DNA of 53,216 nucleotides. Origin: Synergistaceae bacterium. Lineage in GTDB: Bacteria > Synergistota > Synergistia > Synergistales > Aminobacteriaceae. Positions 42,836 to 52,674 of this stretch are shown here, one piece after another. Where the stretch lies: NCBI GenBank assembly GCA_018436785.1, contig JAHDKR010000117.1, positions 1 through 53,216 of the forward strand, written 5' to 3'. Numbering within the stretch: the first letter of the stretch is position 1; every line of letters begins with the position of its first letter. The notes beneath the pieces are model-generated. The model was not told where the DNA came from, ran no database searches, and saw only the letters and a list, made by a program, of their open reading frames with translations. Position numbers and translations under genes: made by a program.

Positions 42836-43717
42836 ATGTCTTCCGGAAAAAGCGCAGTACCGGCCCGGTCGTTTCGCGGGCCGCGCGTACGCCGGGGGGG
42901 AAGCGTCGTACTGTGGTTGCTGTTTCTTCTTCTCGCGGCGCTTCTTCCCGTTCCCCGAAACGAGGCGCGTGCACAGACGGAAGGGGGACGCGAAGCGCGT
43001 TCTCCGTCGAACGAAGCGCTCCGCGAGCGTATCGCGCTGCTTGAAAAGGCGCTCTCCTTTCGCGGCGAGGGCGAGCGGATGGAGCAGGGGGGCGACTTTC
43101 TCGGCGCGCTGCTTTCATTCAAACGAAGTCATACGCTCTACCCCGATCCGGCATTGGAACGGAAAATCCGTGAGCTGACGGCGGGAGAGCCTTCTTCGCC
43201 GCGCCCTGATCTGCAACCTCTGCGGGACAGGATAGCCCTGCTCGAGGAGCTGCTTGCCGGCCTTGGTACGCTTGATTCTCTGTTCGGCCCGGAGGAGACG
43301 CCGGTTTCTTCCGGCCCGGTTGTCGCCGTTCCCCCGGAAGAAGAGTTTACCGGAAGCGAGAATCCGGACTGGAAAAACTACCCGGATCTGCCCGAGGAGA
43401 AGGCGGCGATCGAGGAGTCCTTCGACGAGTTACGGAACGCGCTGAAAGAGGGCGATATCGAACGGGCCGTCTCCGTGATCGACGAGGACCGCCGGGAGGA
43501 GTACGCCGCGCTCTTCGCACACAAGCCCGAGGCCATGCCTTCGTTCGCTGAACTCCTCGAAAACGCGGAGATGATTTTTTTCAGCGCCGCGGAGCGCGCC
43601 GATCCGGCGACCTCCACGGCGCTTCGCACATCGGAGTACGCTGTCGTCCTCGACGGTTTTACGTTCTATGTCCGGTGGATAAAGGTCGACGGCAAGTGGG
43701 TTCTCTTCGACTTTTAA
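42836..43717 (+). CDS. exported TPR-like protein of unknown function
   Basis: 293 residues from an ATG with AAGGAGG 10 bases upstream. A hydrophobic segment (VVLWLLFLLLAALLPV, residues 24-39) preceded by many arginines acts as signal or anchor. A TPR-like helix pair follows (RIALLEKALSFRGEGERM, GALLSFKRSHTLYPDP), close to the TPR units of the 46496-48925 protein. After an acidic, Pro-rich linker the C-terminal 100 residues (EEKAAIEESFDELRNALKEG to YVRWIKVDGKWVLFDF) look like a small alpha/beta domain of the NTF2-like or DUF4878 type. Function unknown. Confidence 0.72.
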   Translation: MSSGKSAVPARSFRGPRVRRGGSVVLWLLFLLLAALLPVPRNEARAQTEGGREARSPSNEALRERIALLEKALSFRGEGERMEQGGDFLGALLSFKRSHTLYPDPALERKIRELTAGEPSSPRPDLQPLRDRIALLEELLAGLGTLDSLFGPEETPVSSGPVVAVPPEEEFTGSENPDWKNYPDLPEEKAAIEESFDELRNALKEGDIERAVSVIDEDRREEYAALFAHKPEAMPSFAELLENAEMIFFSAAERADPATSTALRTSEYAVVLDGFTFYVRWIKVDGKWVLFDF

Positions 43718-43748
43718 CGTCTCCGGCCGGAAAAGGAGGGAAAGTACC

Positions 43749-46463
43749 GTGCGTATTCGCAGACTGCCGTATATCGTAGTCATCATCGCGTCCATCCTTT
43801 GGACGTTCGCCGCGCCGTCCTTCGTCGAAGCGTGGAGCCAGCAGCCGCACAGCCAGATCAACTCGGAGGCGATCACTCTTTTCGTCCGCCGGATGGCGGG
43901 AAAGGAAAAGTTCCGGCTCGGCCCCTTCGTCGACAATGCGTTGCAGCAGCCCCTGCGCGGCGTTGCAGTGAACAGCTCTTCGCTGACGGCCTCCGGTTTT
44001 GTCTCCGCGGAGGCGGAGTATTCAATGCGCCGCTGGATCGTCATGGGAGGCGACTGGGCCGACGAACCGCATCTCTACTCGTCGGTGCGCCACTTCTACG
44101 ACCCGCTGCGGATAACGGGCGTGGCGTACCTGACCGACCAGAGCTGGGCGCATGGCCACTACGACAGCCCGCAGATCGACGCTAGAACGTGGGGGCTGGA
44201 TCACCCGGATAATCCGTTCACGCTCTTCACTGCCCTTGCCGCGTACAAGGCCGCGCTGGAAGTCCGCGACGACGTCCCGCTTCCTTCGTCGATCTCCGCG
44301 CCGCACTTCAAGTCGACCATGAACCTCGTCGCACGCGATCACGAGGACCAGAGGAAGCTCCATCTCTCAAGGGCGTACCGCGCCCTCGGCGAGTCGATGC
44401 ACATGCTCGGCGACATGACGCAGCCCGCGCACGTGCGGAACGACTCCCACCCCGCAGACGAGCCGATCGAGGTCGCCACTTTCCCCGAGCACGTCCGCCG
44501 CGCCGCCGCGAACCCGTTTATCGACTCTCGTATCCGCCCGTTCATTGCGAGCGCGGGAGGGACGCTCCAGGCGCCGGCCGAGCTCTTCGACCAGGTCGCC
44601 CGCTTCACGAATTCGACCTTTTACTCGATGGACACCATCTACGACAAGCCCCTGGGCATACTTCCCAACAACAGGCAGACGCCCTATCCCTCGCCGCAGT
44701 TCAAGGATCTGGTGGAGGTGAAGACGACGGTGCGGGGGTTTGTGATACCGCGCACCGTGAAGAAGCTCTACGGCGTGTTCGACGGAAAGCGCGTCGCCAT
44801 GGCGCAGGAGCGCCTCAGTTTTCACTGGTTCGACCCTGAACAGACGGTGTTCGGCGGTTTCGACAACCTGAAGGAGAAGGCCGGAAGGGGGATCGCGGTG
44901 GGCGCGAACCGTCTCGGTCCCTATCACGTGCCGCACGCCTTCGCCTCTTCGCAGACCGAGGTGCTGCTTCCGCTGGCCATCCACGCCTGCGCCGACCTGA
45001 TGGATCTCTTCTTTCCCACGCTGGAGCTGAAGGCGGAGTTTGAAGAGCAGGAGGAACCGCGTGATGCTCCCGGTACCGAAGCGCTTCCCAAGCGTTTCAT
45101 CGAAGGAACGGCCACGATGGAGCATCTGAAGAAAAAGGACCTCGCATGGTCCGCTTTCGATCTGACCATTCAGTATTCAGGTCCCGCCGAGCTGCTGATT
45201 CTGGAGAAGACGAAGAAGATCTACGGCAGAAAGTTGCACTTCAACAAGGGAGCGCTTGAGAAGATCGAGACGCTCGAAGGCGCGCTCGAGAAGCTGCCGC
45301 TCCGTCTTTTTATCGCAGCGGAGGGATTCCCGCTCACTGAAGAAGAGGCTTTCTACGAGATCAAGGACGGGCAGTCCGCGGTCATTCGGGTAGACGCGGG
45401 GAGCCGCAGGTTTGAAAATGTCCCCTGGGAGCTCAAGAACCCTGCCGAGGTTTCCATCATGCCTCCGCGTATCCTTGTGCTGGAGCTTCTTGAGGATACA
45501 GGCGACGCGGAGCATGAGTTCGAGGCCGTCGCTACTCCCAAGGGAGACTATCTCTTCGAGTGGGATTTCGGCGACGGAAGCGAGCCGATCGAGGACAGGC
45601 CGCGCCCCGGGGAGAAATCCGTCCGGAAACATACGTACAAGGGCCTGAAGCCGGGGGATCTGTTCTCTCCCAAGGTGATTCTCTACGGCGAGAAGAAAAA
45701 GGAGCTGGCCGAGGATACGATTTCCGTCTCGGTCATCAAAGGGGAGAAACGGCATTTCTTCGAGAACCGTACCTTCTGGCTGACGGGCTCTCCCTTTGCC
45801 AACGACCAGTCCGTGGTCTTCCCGACGGTCGCGCTCTCCATCGTCCCGTCCATCTCCGGGATATCCGGAGAAATAGACCCGAAGAGTCCGGAGGGGAAGC
45901 GTCTAACGGACATGGTCGAGGGGATGTCGAAGGCGGGAGACTACGTCAAAGAGCAGATGATCAAGGAGATGGCGAAGATGGGCGTCTCCCTGAGCGATTC
46001 ACAGCTTGCCGAGGCGATGAAGCAAGCGCTGGCGATGGGCGGAATCGATCTCTCCGGTTCCGCGATGGAGCGCCGCCCGATCCTCGGGAGCGGGTATCAA
46101 CAGGCAGGCAAACCTGTGACGATCTCGCTCTCCGTGTCGCTGGCGCCCATACCTCCCGTTCCAGTCTCCATGCCGGATACTCCAAGGCTTGAAGGGCGGG
46201 TTGCCGTGAAGAAGTGGTTCTTCACGACGGGCTCTGCCGTCAGCCCGGAGATCCGAGGCAGCGGAGGAAAGGCATCGCTCTCATGGACGCCCGAGAAGGG
46301 GAAGACGCCGGAGTCCTTTGCACTCGACCTCGTGATGTTCTACACGCTGGAGTTCTACAAACGGGGGACGATGGAGCTTTGGCTCGACGCCGGGGCGCCC
46401 GTGCGCTACGAGAATATGTCCGTGTCCTTCCCGGTAGGGGTCTACTTCTGCCCGGTCCGCTAA
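43749..46463 (+). CDS. secreted zinc-dependent phospholipase C/nuclease-like protein with PKD domain
   Basis: 904 residues from a GTG with AAAAGGAGGG upstream. A signal peptide ends near FVEAWS; the mature N-terminal Trp-Ser-His is reminiscent of zinc phospholipase C, in which the N-terminal Trp binds zinc. Further ligands fit: FYDPL, HGHYDSP and RALGESMHMLGDMTQPAHVRNDSH split over two helices (residues 210-235). About residues 575-650 form a PKD-like domain (YLFEWDFGDGSEP). The C-terminal 200 residues are unassigned. It probably hydrolyses phospholipid or a phosphodiester outside the cytoplasm. It lies 31 bases after the TPR-like gene. Confidence 0.82.
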   Translation: MRIRRLPYIVVIIASILWTFAAPSFVEAWSQQPHSQINSEAITLFVRRMAGKEKFRLGPFVDNALQQPLRGVAVNSSSLTASGFVSAEAEYSMRRWIVMGGDWADEPHLYSSVRHFYDPLRITGVAYLTDQSWAHGHYDSPQIDARTWGLDHPDNPFTLFTALAAYKAALEVRDDVPLPSSISAPHFKSTMNLVARDHEDQRKLHLSRAYRALGESMHMLGDMTQPAHVRNDSHPADEPIEVATFPEHVRRAAANPFIDSRIRPFIASAGGTLQAPAELFDQVARFTNSTFYSMDTIYDKPLGILPNNRQTPYPSPQFKDLVEVKTTVRGFVIPRTVKKLYGVFDGKRVAMAQERLSFHWFDPEQTVFGGFDNLKEKAGRGIAVGANRLGPYHVPHAFASSQTEVLLPLAIHACADLMDLFFPTLELKAEFEEQEEPRDAPGTEALPKRFIEGTATMEHLKKKDLAWSAFDLTIQYSGPAELLILEKTKKIYGRKLHFNKGALEKIETLEGALEKLPLRLFIAAEGFPLTEEEAFYEIKDGQSAVIRVDAGSRRFENVPWELKNPAEVSIMPPRILVLELLEDTGDAEHEFEAVATPKGDYLFEWDFGDGSEPIEDRPRPGEKSVRKHTYKGLKPGDLFSPKVILYGEKKKELAEDTISVSVIKGEKRHFFENRTFWLTGSPFANDQSVVFPTVALSIVPSISGISGEIDPKSPEGKRLTDMVEGMSKAGDYVKEQMIKEMAKMGVSLSDSQLAEAMKQALAMGGIDLSGSAMERRPILGSGYQQAGKPVTISLSVSLAPIPPVPVSMPDTPRLEGRVAVKKWFFTTGSAVSPEIRGSGGKASLSWTPEKGKTPESFALDLVMFYTLEFYKRGTMELWLDAGAPVRYENMSVSFPVGVYFCPVR

Positions 46464-46495
46464 TGAGCATGATGATGAAAGAGGAGGGAGTAGTC

Positions 46496-48925
46496 ATGAA
46501 AAGAGCCTGCGAACTGCAGTGCGATGGTATTGTCTTCGGCGGGAAGAAGGGAGCGGCGCGTGAAAATATCTTCTTTCGTGTGTATCCGCGGATGAGGATT
46601 CTGCTTGTCTGCCTGCTGACGCTGTTCGCGTTCTTCCCTGCGGACGCGGGGGCGCAGGAGGCCGATCCGCCGGCCCTGACGGACGCGCCCGAAGGGATGC
46701 TCTTCCGCTGGGTCCCCCCCTATTACATGACCATTCCTTCCGGCTGGAAACCGATGGTGGAGCGCAGGGAGGGGGTTGGATTCTTCACCGGATCGCACCC
46801 CGAGGCGTTCGACGACGCGCCCTCCGCGGACGTCGCCATGGCGGCCCTTATGGTGATGAAACAGACGCCCCCAAAAGGGGGAGGGTATAAGAGCTTTTAC
46901 GAGGACATCGAAAAAGAGGCGTCCAAGGGGAAGGTGAAGAACTTCGTCTCGCGGGAGGAGGAAACGACGATCGGTGGGCAGCCCGCCGTGTTTTATTCTT
47001 TCTCGGGAGAGATGGAGGCGGGAGGCGGTTCCCGGAAGATGGAAGGGAACATGGTCCTGAGCGTCCAGCCCGATGCCGAGGGAAAACATACGCTCGTCGC
47101 GCTGATGGGCACTTCTTCCTCTCTGGAACAGTTACGGGACGAGATCAAGAGTATCCTGGCGTCGGCCAGGGAGGCGAGAGCGCCGCTTCGCCCCCTCGCC
47201 TCTTTCCCGTACGGTTCCACCCAGGAGAGTTTCCGGCATATCTACGGGCCCGCCGTGGCCGCGGACGGCGCGATCGCCGTCGCTGAAACCATTGGAGAGG
47301 GAAAGGTGCGCATCTTCGACTCGAAAGGAGCGCAGCTCGCCGAATGGGGGAGCAGGGGGAAGGGAGAAGACGGAACCTTCAACTATCCGCAGGCCATGGT
47401 TTTCGGCCCCGACGGTTCGCTCTACGTCGTCGACGGCGGCTACACTGTCGACCCCCATGTGCAGCGGTTTTCCCGCACAGGAGAGTTTCTGGGCAAAATA
47501 CGCGCCGACAAAAAATCCAGAGGCGACGACGGAATATACACTCCTTCATTCCTGGCGGTCACGGATTCGGGAAAGATTGTGATCGCAGGCCTCACCGAGA
47601 TCAGCGGCGGCGTGCCGCGCGTCGTTGTTTTTTCTCCCGAAGGGGACGTGCTCTCGAAGTGGGAACCGGGAGAGATCGGAGGGATCGTCGCGCTTCCGGG
47701 AGATCGTCTGCTTGTGACGAAGCCGCATCCTGAGAACGACAGGAACCCCCTCTTCACGGTGCTTGACCTTGAGGGGAAAACGCTGAAGGAGTGGCCGTTC
47801 TTCGGAAGCGACCTTCCTTCGACGCCAGGCGACGAGAAAACCTACTTCAGGCCGAAGTTCATAACCGCCGACGCACAGGGCAGAGTGTACGCCTACGACG
47901 ATTCGGAAGACGCGGTCTGGATGTACGACGCCGAAGGGAAGTTCATGTACGCCCTTCCCGTAAGACCGCCGCTGGGTATCGTCGGCGGGATGGCGGCTTC
48001 GCCGCGCGGCGACTTGATCTTCCACGACCGTCCGAGCGGCTACGGCCCCGGCGAGCCGTCGATTCATCTGTTCGAGAATGCCTTCCCCGCGTCGGCGCCC
48101 GCTCTTCCTGCGCCCGAGGCCGCGCCGGAAACCACGGAGAAACCTCCCGTCGCGTCGGAGGCGGCGGAGGAGAGCACTCCGCTTGAGGTCGAGCTGGCCA
48201 GGCTGAAGAAAGCGCTCGCGCTTCGGGAAGAAGCGGAACGTCTTGAAAACGAGGGCGATCTTGCCGGAGCGGCGGTGAAGTACAAGGAGAGCCTGCCGCT
48301 CCATCAGGATCCGGAGGTGGAGACGTATGCCGCCGACCTGGAGGAGCGGGCGACGCTTGCCTCGATGGTGGACGCCCTCCCCGTACCGACCGGTGTTCCG
48401 GTGAAGGAGGAACCGCCCGTGCAGGAGCCGCCGAAGGTCGTTCGTTCACCGCTCTATAACGAGGCGGAGGCGCTTGAAAGCTCAGGAAAACGGTACGAGG
48501 CGCTTCAGAAGTACCGGGAAGCCCTCACTTCACAGCATGACGAGAAAATGAAGGAACATGCCGACGCTCTGGAAAAAACGCTCGAAGGAGAGGCGCGCAA
48601 GGTCGTCGAACGGGCAGTCGCCGTGCAAAAAGAAGGAAAGCTCGACGAGGCGCTTGCCCTGTACAGGGAAAGCCTGGGTATTTACCCGGTGGAGCGCATA
48701 CGCGAATACGCCGAACGCCTCGACGCGCTCATCCAAAGCCGCGCACAGGGAGGCGACGCACGCAGCCGCGCCGAGACGATCTGGCGGCAGGCGGCGGAAC
48801 TTCAGAAGGCCGAGAAGTACGAGGAGGCGCTCGTGAAATACCGCGAGGGACTCGCCATATTCCACAACGCGGCGGTGGAGGAGCACATCGTGAAGCTGGA
48901 GAAATTCATACAGAAGAGGAAGTAA
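46496..48925 (+). CDS. exported protein with PsbP-like, NHL beta-propeller and TPR domains
   Basis: 809 residues from an ATG with GAGGAGGGAG upstream; a signal or anchor helix (MRILLVCLLTLFAFFP) begins only at residue 33. Order of domains: PsbP/Mog1-like (about 80-220, YYMTIPSGWKPMVERR), a beta-propeller of NHL-type repeats (about 235-510, FNYPQAMVFGPDGSLYVVDG), a Pro/Ala/Glu linker, and four TPR-like units (about 570-805, EAERLENEGDLAGAAVKYKE and kin). It probably assembles with the two preceding secreted proteins. Function unknown; propeller plus TPR suggests protein binding. Confidence 0.8.
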   Translation: MKRACELQCDGIVFGGKKGAARENIFFRVYPRMRILLVCLLTLFAFFPADAGAQEADPPALTDAPEGMLFRWVPPYYMTIPSGWKPMVERREGVGFFTGSHPEAFDDAPSADVAMAALMVMKQTPPKGGGYKSFYEDIEKEASKGKVKNFVSREEETTIGGQPAVFYSFSGEMEAGGGSRKMEGNMVLSVQPDAEGKHTLVALMGTSSSLEQLRDEIKSILASAREARAPLRPLASFPYGSTQESFRHIYGPAVAADGAIAVAETIGEGKVRIFDSKGAQLAEWGSRGKGEDGTFNYPQAMVFGPDGSLYVVDGGYTVDPHVQRFSRTGEFLGKIRADKKSRGDDGIYTPSFLAVTDSGKIVIAGLTEISGGVPRVVVFSPEGDVLSKWEPGEIGGIVALPGDRLLVTKPHPENDRNPLFTVLDLEGKTLKEWPFFGSDLPSTPGDEKTYFRPKFITADAQGRVYAYDDSEDAVWMYDAEGKFMYALPVRPPLGIVGGMAASPRGDLIFHDRPSGYGPGEPSIHLFENAFPASAPALPAPEAAPETTEKPPVASEAAEESTPLEVELARLKKALALREEAERLENEGDLAGAAVKYKESLPLHQDPEVETYAADLEERATLASMVDALPVPTGVPVKEEPPVQEPPKVVRSPLYNEAEALESSGKRYEALQKYREALTSQHDEKMKEHADALEKTLEGEARKVVERAVAVQKEGKLDEALALYRESLGIYPVERIREYAERLDALIQSRAQGGDARSRAETIWRQAAELQKAEKYEEALVKYREGLAIFHNAAVEEHIVKLEKFIQKRK

Positions 48926-48985
48926 CCCGTCGTGGAGCCAGATTCTTTTTGAAGCGGCCTCTGCGTTTTGCCGGGGAGCGAAGGT

Positions 48986-49026
48986 CTGGCGCGTCATCCG
49001 GAGTCTGCGGAAGACGCGCCAGTTTT
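48986..49026 (+). terminator. intrinsic terminator of the secreted-protein operon
   Basis: CTGGCGCGTC (48986-48995) pairs with GACGCGCCAG (49013-49022), followed by TTTT. Confidence 0.82.
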
Positions 49027-49177
49027 CTGCGAGACGTTTTCGAAAAGTCGTCGTACAATATACGAACACGGATGGCAACTGTCCGTCGTCCGCATGCCAA
49101 TCCTATTTGGAGAGCTCCGTTATTCATCCGAGGGGGCGGTCTTCGTGGACACAATGATTTCTGAAAGGGGTCTGTGA

Positions 49178-49438
49178 ATGAAATACCTGTTCTATCTTTT
49201 ATTGATCGTCAATCTTTTCGGCTTTCTGATTATGTGGTGGGACAAACGGTGTGCGCGGAAGGGCGCGCGCCGGGTTCCGGAAAGAACGCTTTTTCTGGTT
49301 GCCCTATGCGGGGGAGCGGTTGGAGGTCTGGGAGGGATGTATCTCTTCCGGCACAAGACCCAGCATTGGCGTTTTACGATAGGCTTTCCTCTGATCCTTG
49401 TGGTACAGATTGCGGCGGTTGCTTATTTTATGGTATAA
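49178..49438 (+). CDS. DUF1294 family small membrane protein
   Basis: 86 residues with AAAGGGG upstream. Helix FYLLLIVNLFGFLIMWWDK, the family motif DKRCARKGARRVPERTL, then GGAVGGLGGMYLFRHKT and a C-terminal helix: this is the whole of the DUF1294 fold with two to three membrane segments. Function unknown. It has its own space between a terminator and the next gene. Confidence 0.9.
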   Translation: MKYLFYLLLIVNLFGFLIMWWDKRCARKGARRVPERTLFLVALCGGAVGGLGGMYLFRHKTQHWRFTIGFPLILVVQIAAVAYFMV

Positions 49439-49526
49439 CCGCAAGAATCGCTTTTCTTGCCGAGGCGGCGGCGTACAAGTCCGTGTATAATACTCCCAAC
49501 TTTACAAAGAGGAGGAGTGATCGCTT

Positions 49527-50282
49527 ATGAAATTGCTCGTCATCGCGCTGCTTGCGATTGTCGTTTCCGGAGCGTCTCAAAGCTATGCTGCGGAAACGGC
49601 GCAGTCGTTCGAGGAGGATATTTTCCAGACCTCCGCAGGCGAGGTGAAAATCACTTTCGTCGGTCATGGCACGCTGATTTTCAGTTTTGACGGCAAGGTG
49701 CTCCACGTCGACCCTTACAGCAAGGTGGCCGACTACTCGTTGCTTCCGAAAGCGGACGGCGTGCTCATTACCCACGAACATCAGGATCACCTGGACAAGG
49801 CTGCGCTGCAGCATATTCTGACGCCAGAGACCGATATCGTGCTCAACGCGAAGAGCGCGGAAATTCTTGGACGCGGCAGGGCGCTGCAGAACGGCCACGC
49901 AACACAGCTGTTGGGAATTCCGGTCGAAGCTGTTCCCGCCTATAACATCGTCCACAAGAGGGACACCGGGCAGCCGTTCCACCCGAAGGGCGAGCACAAC
50001 GGGTACATCCTCACGTTCGGGGATACACGGATCTACATCGCCGGAGACACTGAAAACACGCCCGAGATGAAAGCGCTGCAGGATATCGACGCCGCTTTTC
50101 TTCCGATGAACCTTCCCTTCACCATGACGCCGGAGATGGTTGCCGACGCTGCCCTCGCCTTCAAACCGAAGGCGCTCTACCCCTACCATATGGGGCAGAT
50201 GGACGAGGAGCGTCCGGCGAAGCTGGCGGAACTGCTCAAGGGAAGCGGTATCGACCTGAGGATCCGAAAGATGGGGCGGTAG
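49527..50282 (+). CDS. secreted metallo-beta-lactamase-fold hydrolase (UlaG-like)
   Basis: 251 residues with AGAGGAGG upstream. A signal peptide (cleavage after SQSYA) precedes the MBL fold: VGHGTLIFSFDGKVLHVDPY, zinc motif THEHQDHLD (about residues 85-93), YIAGDTENTPEM and a late histidine in YPYHMGQ. This is the YfiS/UlaG-like branch, whose members hydrolyse lactones, phosphodiesters or other substrates. Export is less usual for it. A TATAAT at about 49482-49487 may be its -10. Confidence 0.88.
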   Translation: MKLLVIALLAIVVSGASQSYAAETAQSFEEDIFQTSAGEVKITFVGHGTLIFSFDGKVLHVDPYSKVADYSLLPKADGVLITHEHQDHLDKAALQHILTPETDIVLNAKSAEILGRGRALQNGHATQLLGIPVEAVPAYNIVHKRDTGQPFHPKGEHNGYILTFGDTRIYIAGDTENTPEMKALQDIDAAFLPMNLPFTMTPEMVADAALAFKPKALYPYHMGQMDEERPAKLAELLKGSGIDLRIRKMGR

Positions 50283-50305
50283 CGGAAAAGAATCCGGACT
50301 GCCGG

Positions 50306-50336
50306 CAAGGCGGGGGGGCGGCGCCTCTCCGCCTTG
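50306..50336 (+). terminator. weak hairpin terminator after the MBL-fold gene
   Basis: CAAGGCGG (50306-50313) pairs with CCGCCTTG (50329-50336), followed by a poor T tract (CGTTGTCTTTC). It sits between convergent genes. Confidence 0.5.
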
Positions 50337-50354
50337 CGTTGTCTTTCGCGTTCT

Positions 50355-51431
50355 TTATTTGGCCGCAATAAACCGCCACTCCGTCTTTGCACGGAAAACC
50401 TCTCCCGGGAAAAGTACGGGTTGCGGCAGATCGGGGAGCGCGGGAGTGTTCGGGTACCACTGCGTTTCCAGGGCAAGCGCAAGTCCAGGTGCGCCGCCCC
50501 TGTCTCCGGAGAAGCGTTGCGACGAGTTCAGGGAACCCCCGGTGTAGAGGACGCAGGCGGGCTGGTCGGTGAAGACCTCCATGAGGCGGCCGCTTGCAGG
50601 GTGTTCGAGGACGATATCCGGCGTCCTTCCGTTTTCCGGTGAATTGAGGAGGAACGGGTGGTCGTATCCGTTGCCGAGCTGAATCTGGCGGTCCGACGCC
50701 CACTGCGCATGTTCCGGGGAGCGGGGAGCCCTGAAGTCGAAGGGAGTCCCGTCGACCGAACGGGGCATACAGGGAAGATGCTGCTCGTCGAGGGGCATGA
50801 AACGGTCGGCGTCGATCGCCAGTCGATGGTCGGCGATTGACGCCGTATTTTCTCCGCCGAGGTTGAAGTAGCCGTGAAACGCAGGCGCAAGCAGCGTCGG
50901 AACGGCAGTTTCGGCCTCCCAGGCGAGTATCAGCGAATTTCCGGTAAGCGTATAGGTCGCCGTAACATCGAGCGTTCCCGGAAAACCCCACTGGCCCGGC
51001 AGCGTCGAGAAGCGGAACCGGACGCCGGCCTCCCCGGGAGAAGAGAACGTCTCTCCGTGCCAGATGGAATAGGAAAATCCCTCCGGGCCGCTGTGCAGAC
51101 ATGACGTCCCGTCATTGGCTTCAAGTTCGCACCGTCTTCCCTCCAGTGAAAACGAAGCCCCTGCAATACGCCCTGCCACCGGGCCGCAAAGCAAGCCGCA
51201 CCAGCACGTGTCTTCCTCGTACCCGGCAAGGCGGTCGTAGGAAAGTACAACATTCTCGCAGACGCCGTCGCGATCCGGAACCTCCAGCGAAGTGACGGCA
51301 GCCCCGTAGTCGATGCAGCGTAACGTCAAGGAGCCGTTCCTCGCAGTGTGCAGAAAAACCTTCTCCCCCGTCCGCGTCTCGCCGAAAAGAACCGAATCGG
51401 CGGAAGGGGCGGAGGAACAGTGTTCGCTCAT
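50355..51431 (-). CDS. galM: aldose 1-epimerase
   Basis: 358 residues, standard GalM length, with AAGGAGG upstream. The fold landmarks are present: YGAAVTSLEVPDRDG, CLHSGPEGF (His of the substrate site), AFHGYFNLGG (catalytic acid His) and LALETQWYPNTP (catalytic base Glu). It interconverts alpha and beta anomers of aldoses. It lies downstream of a monosaccharide ABC transporter on the same strand, so it probably prepares the imported sugar. Confidence 0.94.
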   Translation of the reverse strand: MSEHCSSAPSADSVLFGETRTGEKVFLHTARNGSLTLRCIDYGAAVTSLEVPDRDGVCENVVLSYDRLAGYEEDTCWCGLLCGPVAGRIAGASFSLEGRRCELEANDGTSCLHSGPEGFSYSIWHGETFSSPGEAGVRFRFSTLPGQWGFPGTLDVTATYTLTGNSLILAWEAETAVPTLLAPAFHGYFNLGGENTASIADHRLAIDADRFMPLDEQHLPCMPRSVDGTPFDFRAPRSPEHAQWASDRQIQLGNGYDHPFLLNSPENGRTPDIVLEHPASGRLMEVFTDQPACVLYTGGSLNSSQRFSGDRGGAPGLALALETQWYPNTPALPDLPQPVLFPGEVFRAKTEWRFIAAK

Positions 51432-51456
51432 GAAGAGTCCTCCTTCACAATCGGGA

Positions 51457-51497
51457 AGCGGCCCGGTTCGCCCAAAAAAGGGGAGCGCCGGGCCGCT
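51457..51497 (-). other. intercistronic hairpin between ABC permease and galM
   Basis: A perfect 10-bp stem AGCGGCCCGG/CCGGGCCGCT with a 21-base loop that contains six T on the minus strand. It follows the permease stop by about 10 bases and may act as a processing site or partial terminator that lowers galM expression. Confidence 0.45.
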
Positions 51498-51507
51498 GTA
51501 CTGCGAG

Positions 51508-52674
51508 CTACTTCGCGGTTTTCTTCTTCGTGTAGACGTCGAAGGCGACCGCGGCGAGGAGGACGAGTCCCTTGACCACCTGCTGCCAGTCGATGGAGAC
51601 GCCTACGATGGACATGCCGTTGTTGAGCACGCCCATGATCAGTCCGCCGATGATGGCCCCTGTGACGGTGCCGATGCCTCCGGAGGCGGATGCGCCGCCG
51701 ATGAAGCACGCGCCGATGGCGTCAAGCTCGAAATTGACCCCGGCGACGGGAGAGGCCGCGTTGAGCCGTCCCATGAAGGCAAGTCCGGCGACAGCCGCCA
51801 TCAGGCCCATGTTCGCATAGACGAGGAAAAAGACTTTGTTCGTATCGATACCCGAGAGCTTCGCCGCCTTCTCGTTGCCGCCGAACGCGTAGACGTGACG
51901 GCCGAAGACGGTCTTTCTGGTGATGAAGCTGTAGATAAGGACGAGCGCTCCAAGGAGCACCAGTACCATCGGAATTCCGCGGTACCGGGCGAGCTGGTAG
52001 GTAAAGGCCGTAACGACCGCGGCGACGAGCAGGATCTTCATCACCCAGAAGGGGAACGGGGCGACCTCGAATCCGTACGCTTTTTTGTTTTGACGATCCC
52101 GCAGCTCGAAGAAGGCGAACGCGCACAGGAGGATTGCGACGATTGTCAGGGCAGTGTAGTTCAGCCCCTCGCCCCCCAGCACGTCAGGGATGAACGTGGT
52201 GAAGAGTTTACGGAAGAGGTCGGGCATGGGTGCGAGCGTCTGCCCTTTCAGCATGACCAGTGTAAGTCCGCGGAAACAGAGCATTCCTGCCAGGGTGACG
52301 ATGAACGCGGGAATGCGGAAATAGGCGATCCAGTATCCCTGCCAGCAGCCGATCAGGATGCCCAGAACGAGGCAAGCAAGGATGGAGGGGATGACAGGCC
52401 ACTTCCAGACCGTCATCAGGGTTCCGCCGACGGCCCCGACGAAAGCGGCCACCGAGCCGACCGAGAGGTCGATGTTTCCGGTGAGAATGCAGAGCAGCAT
52501 GCCGATCGCCAGGATGAGGATGTAGCCGTTCTGCTGAATGATGTTCGTTAAGTTCAGCGGACGGAGGAGCACGCCGTCCGTGAGGTACTGGAAAAGAAGC
52601 ACGATGAAGAGGAGCGCGAGCATCATCGCGTATTGTCGGATGTTCATCATGAACATCTCTTTCAGCTTGCGCAT
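51508..52674 (-). CDS. monosaccharide ABC transporter permease (GguB/MmsB/XylH type)
   Basis: 388 residues from ATG 52674, which overlaps the ATPase stop (ATGA); GGGAGGTGG upstream. About ten membrane helices and the BPD_transp_2 landmarks [20 protein letters not shown] and [16 protein letters not shown] (the ATPase-contact loop), then [15 protein letters not shown] near the end. It forms the inner-membrane channel for a pentose or hexose. The long loop between helices near residues 170-235 is typical of the xylose/multiple-sugar subfamily. Confidence 0.93.
   Translation of the reverse strand: MRKLKEMFMMNIRQYAMMLALLFIVLLFQYLTDGVLLRPLNLTNIIQQNGYILILAIGMLLCILTGNIDLSVGSVAAFVGAVGGTLMTVWKWPVIPSILACLVLGILIGCWQGYWIAYFRIPAFIVTLAGMLCFRGLTLVMLKGQTLAPMPDLFRKLFTTFIPDVLGGEGLNYTALTIVAILLCAFAFFELRDRQNKKAYGFEVAPFPFWVMKILLVAAVVTAFTYQLARYRGIPMVLVLLGALVLIYSFITRKTVFGRHVYAFGGNEKAAKLSGIDTNKVFFLVYANMGLMAAVAGLAFMGRLNAASPVAGVNFELDAIGACFIGGASASGGIGTVTGAIIGGLIMGVLNNGMSIVGVSIDWQQVVKGLVLLAAVAFDVYTKKKTAK

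Noticed and set aside
51313..52551. Plus-strand 412-codon frame opposite galM and the ABC permease
   Set aside because: Asp/Glu/His-rich antisense of membrane-helix codons; both minus-strand genes are clear.
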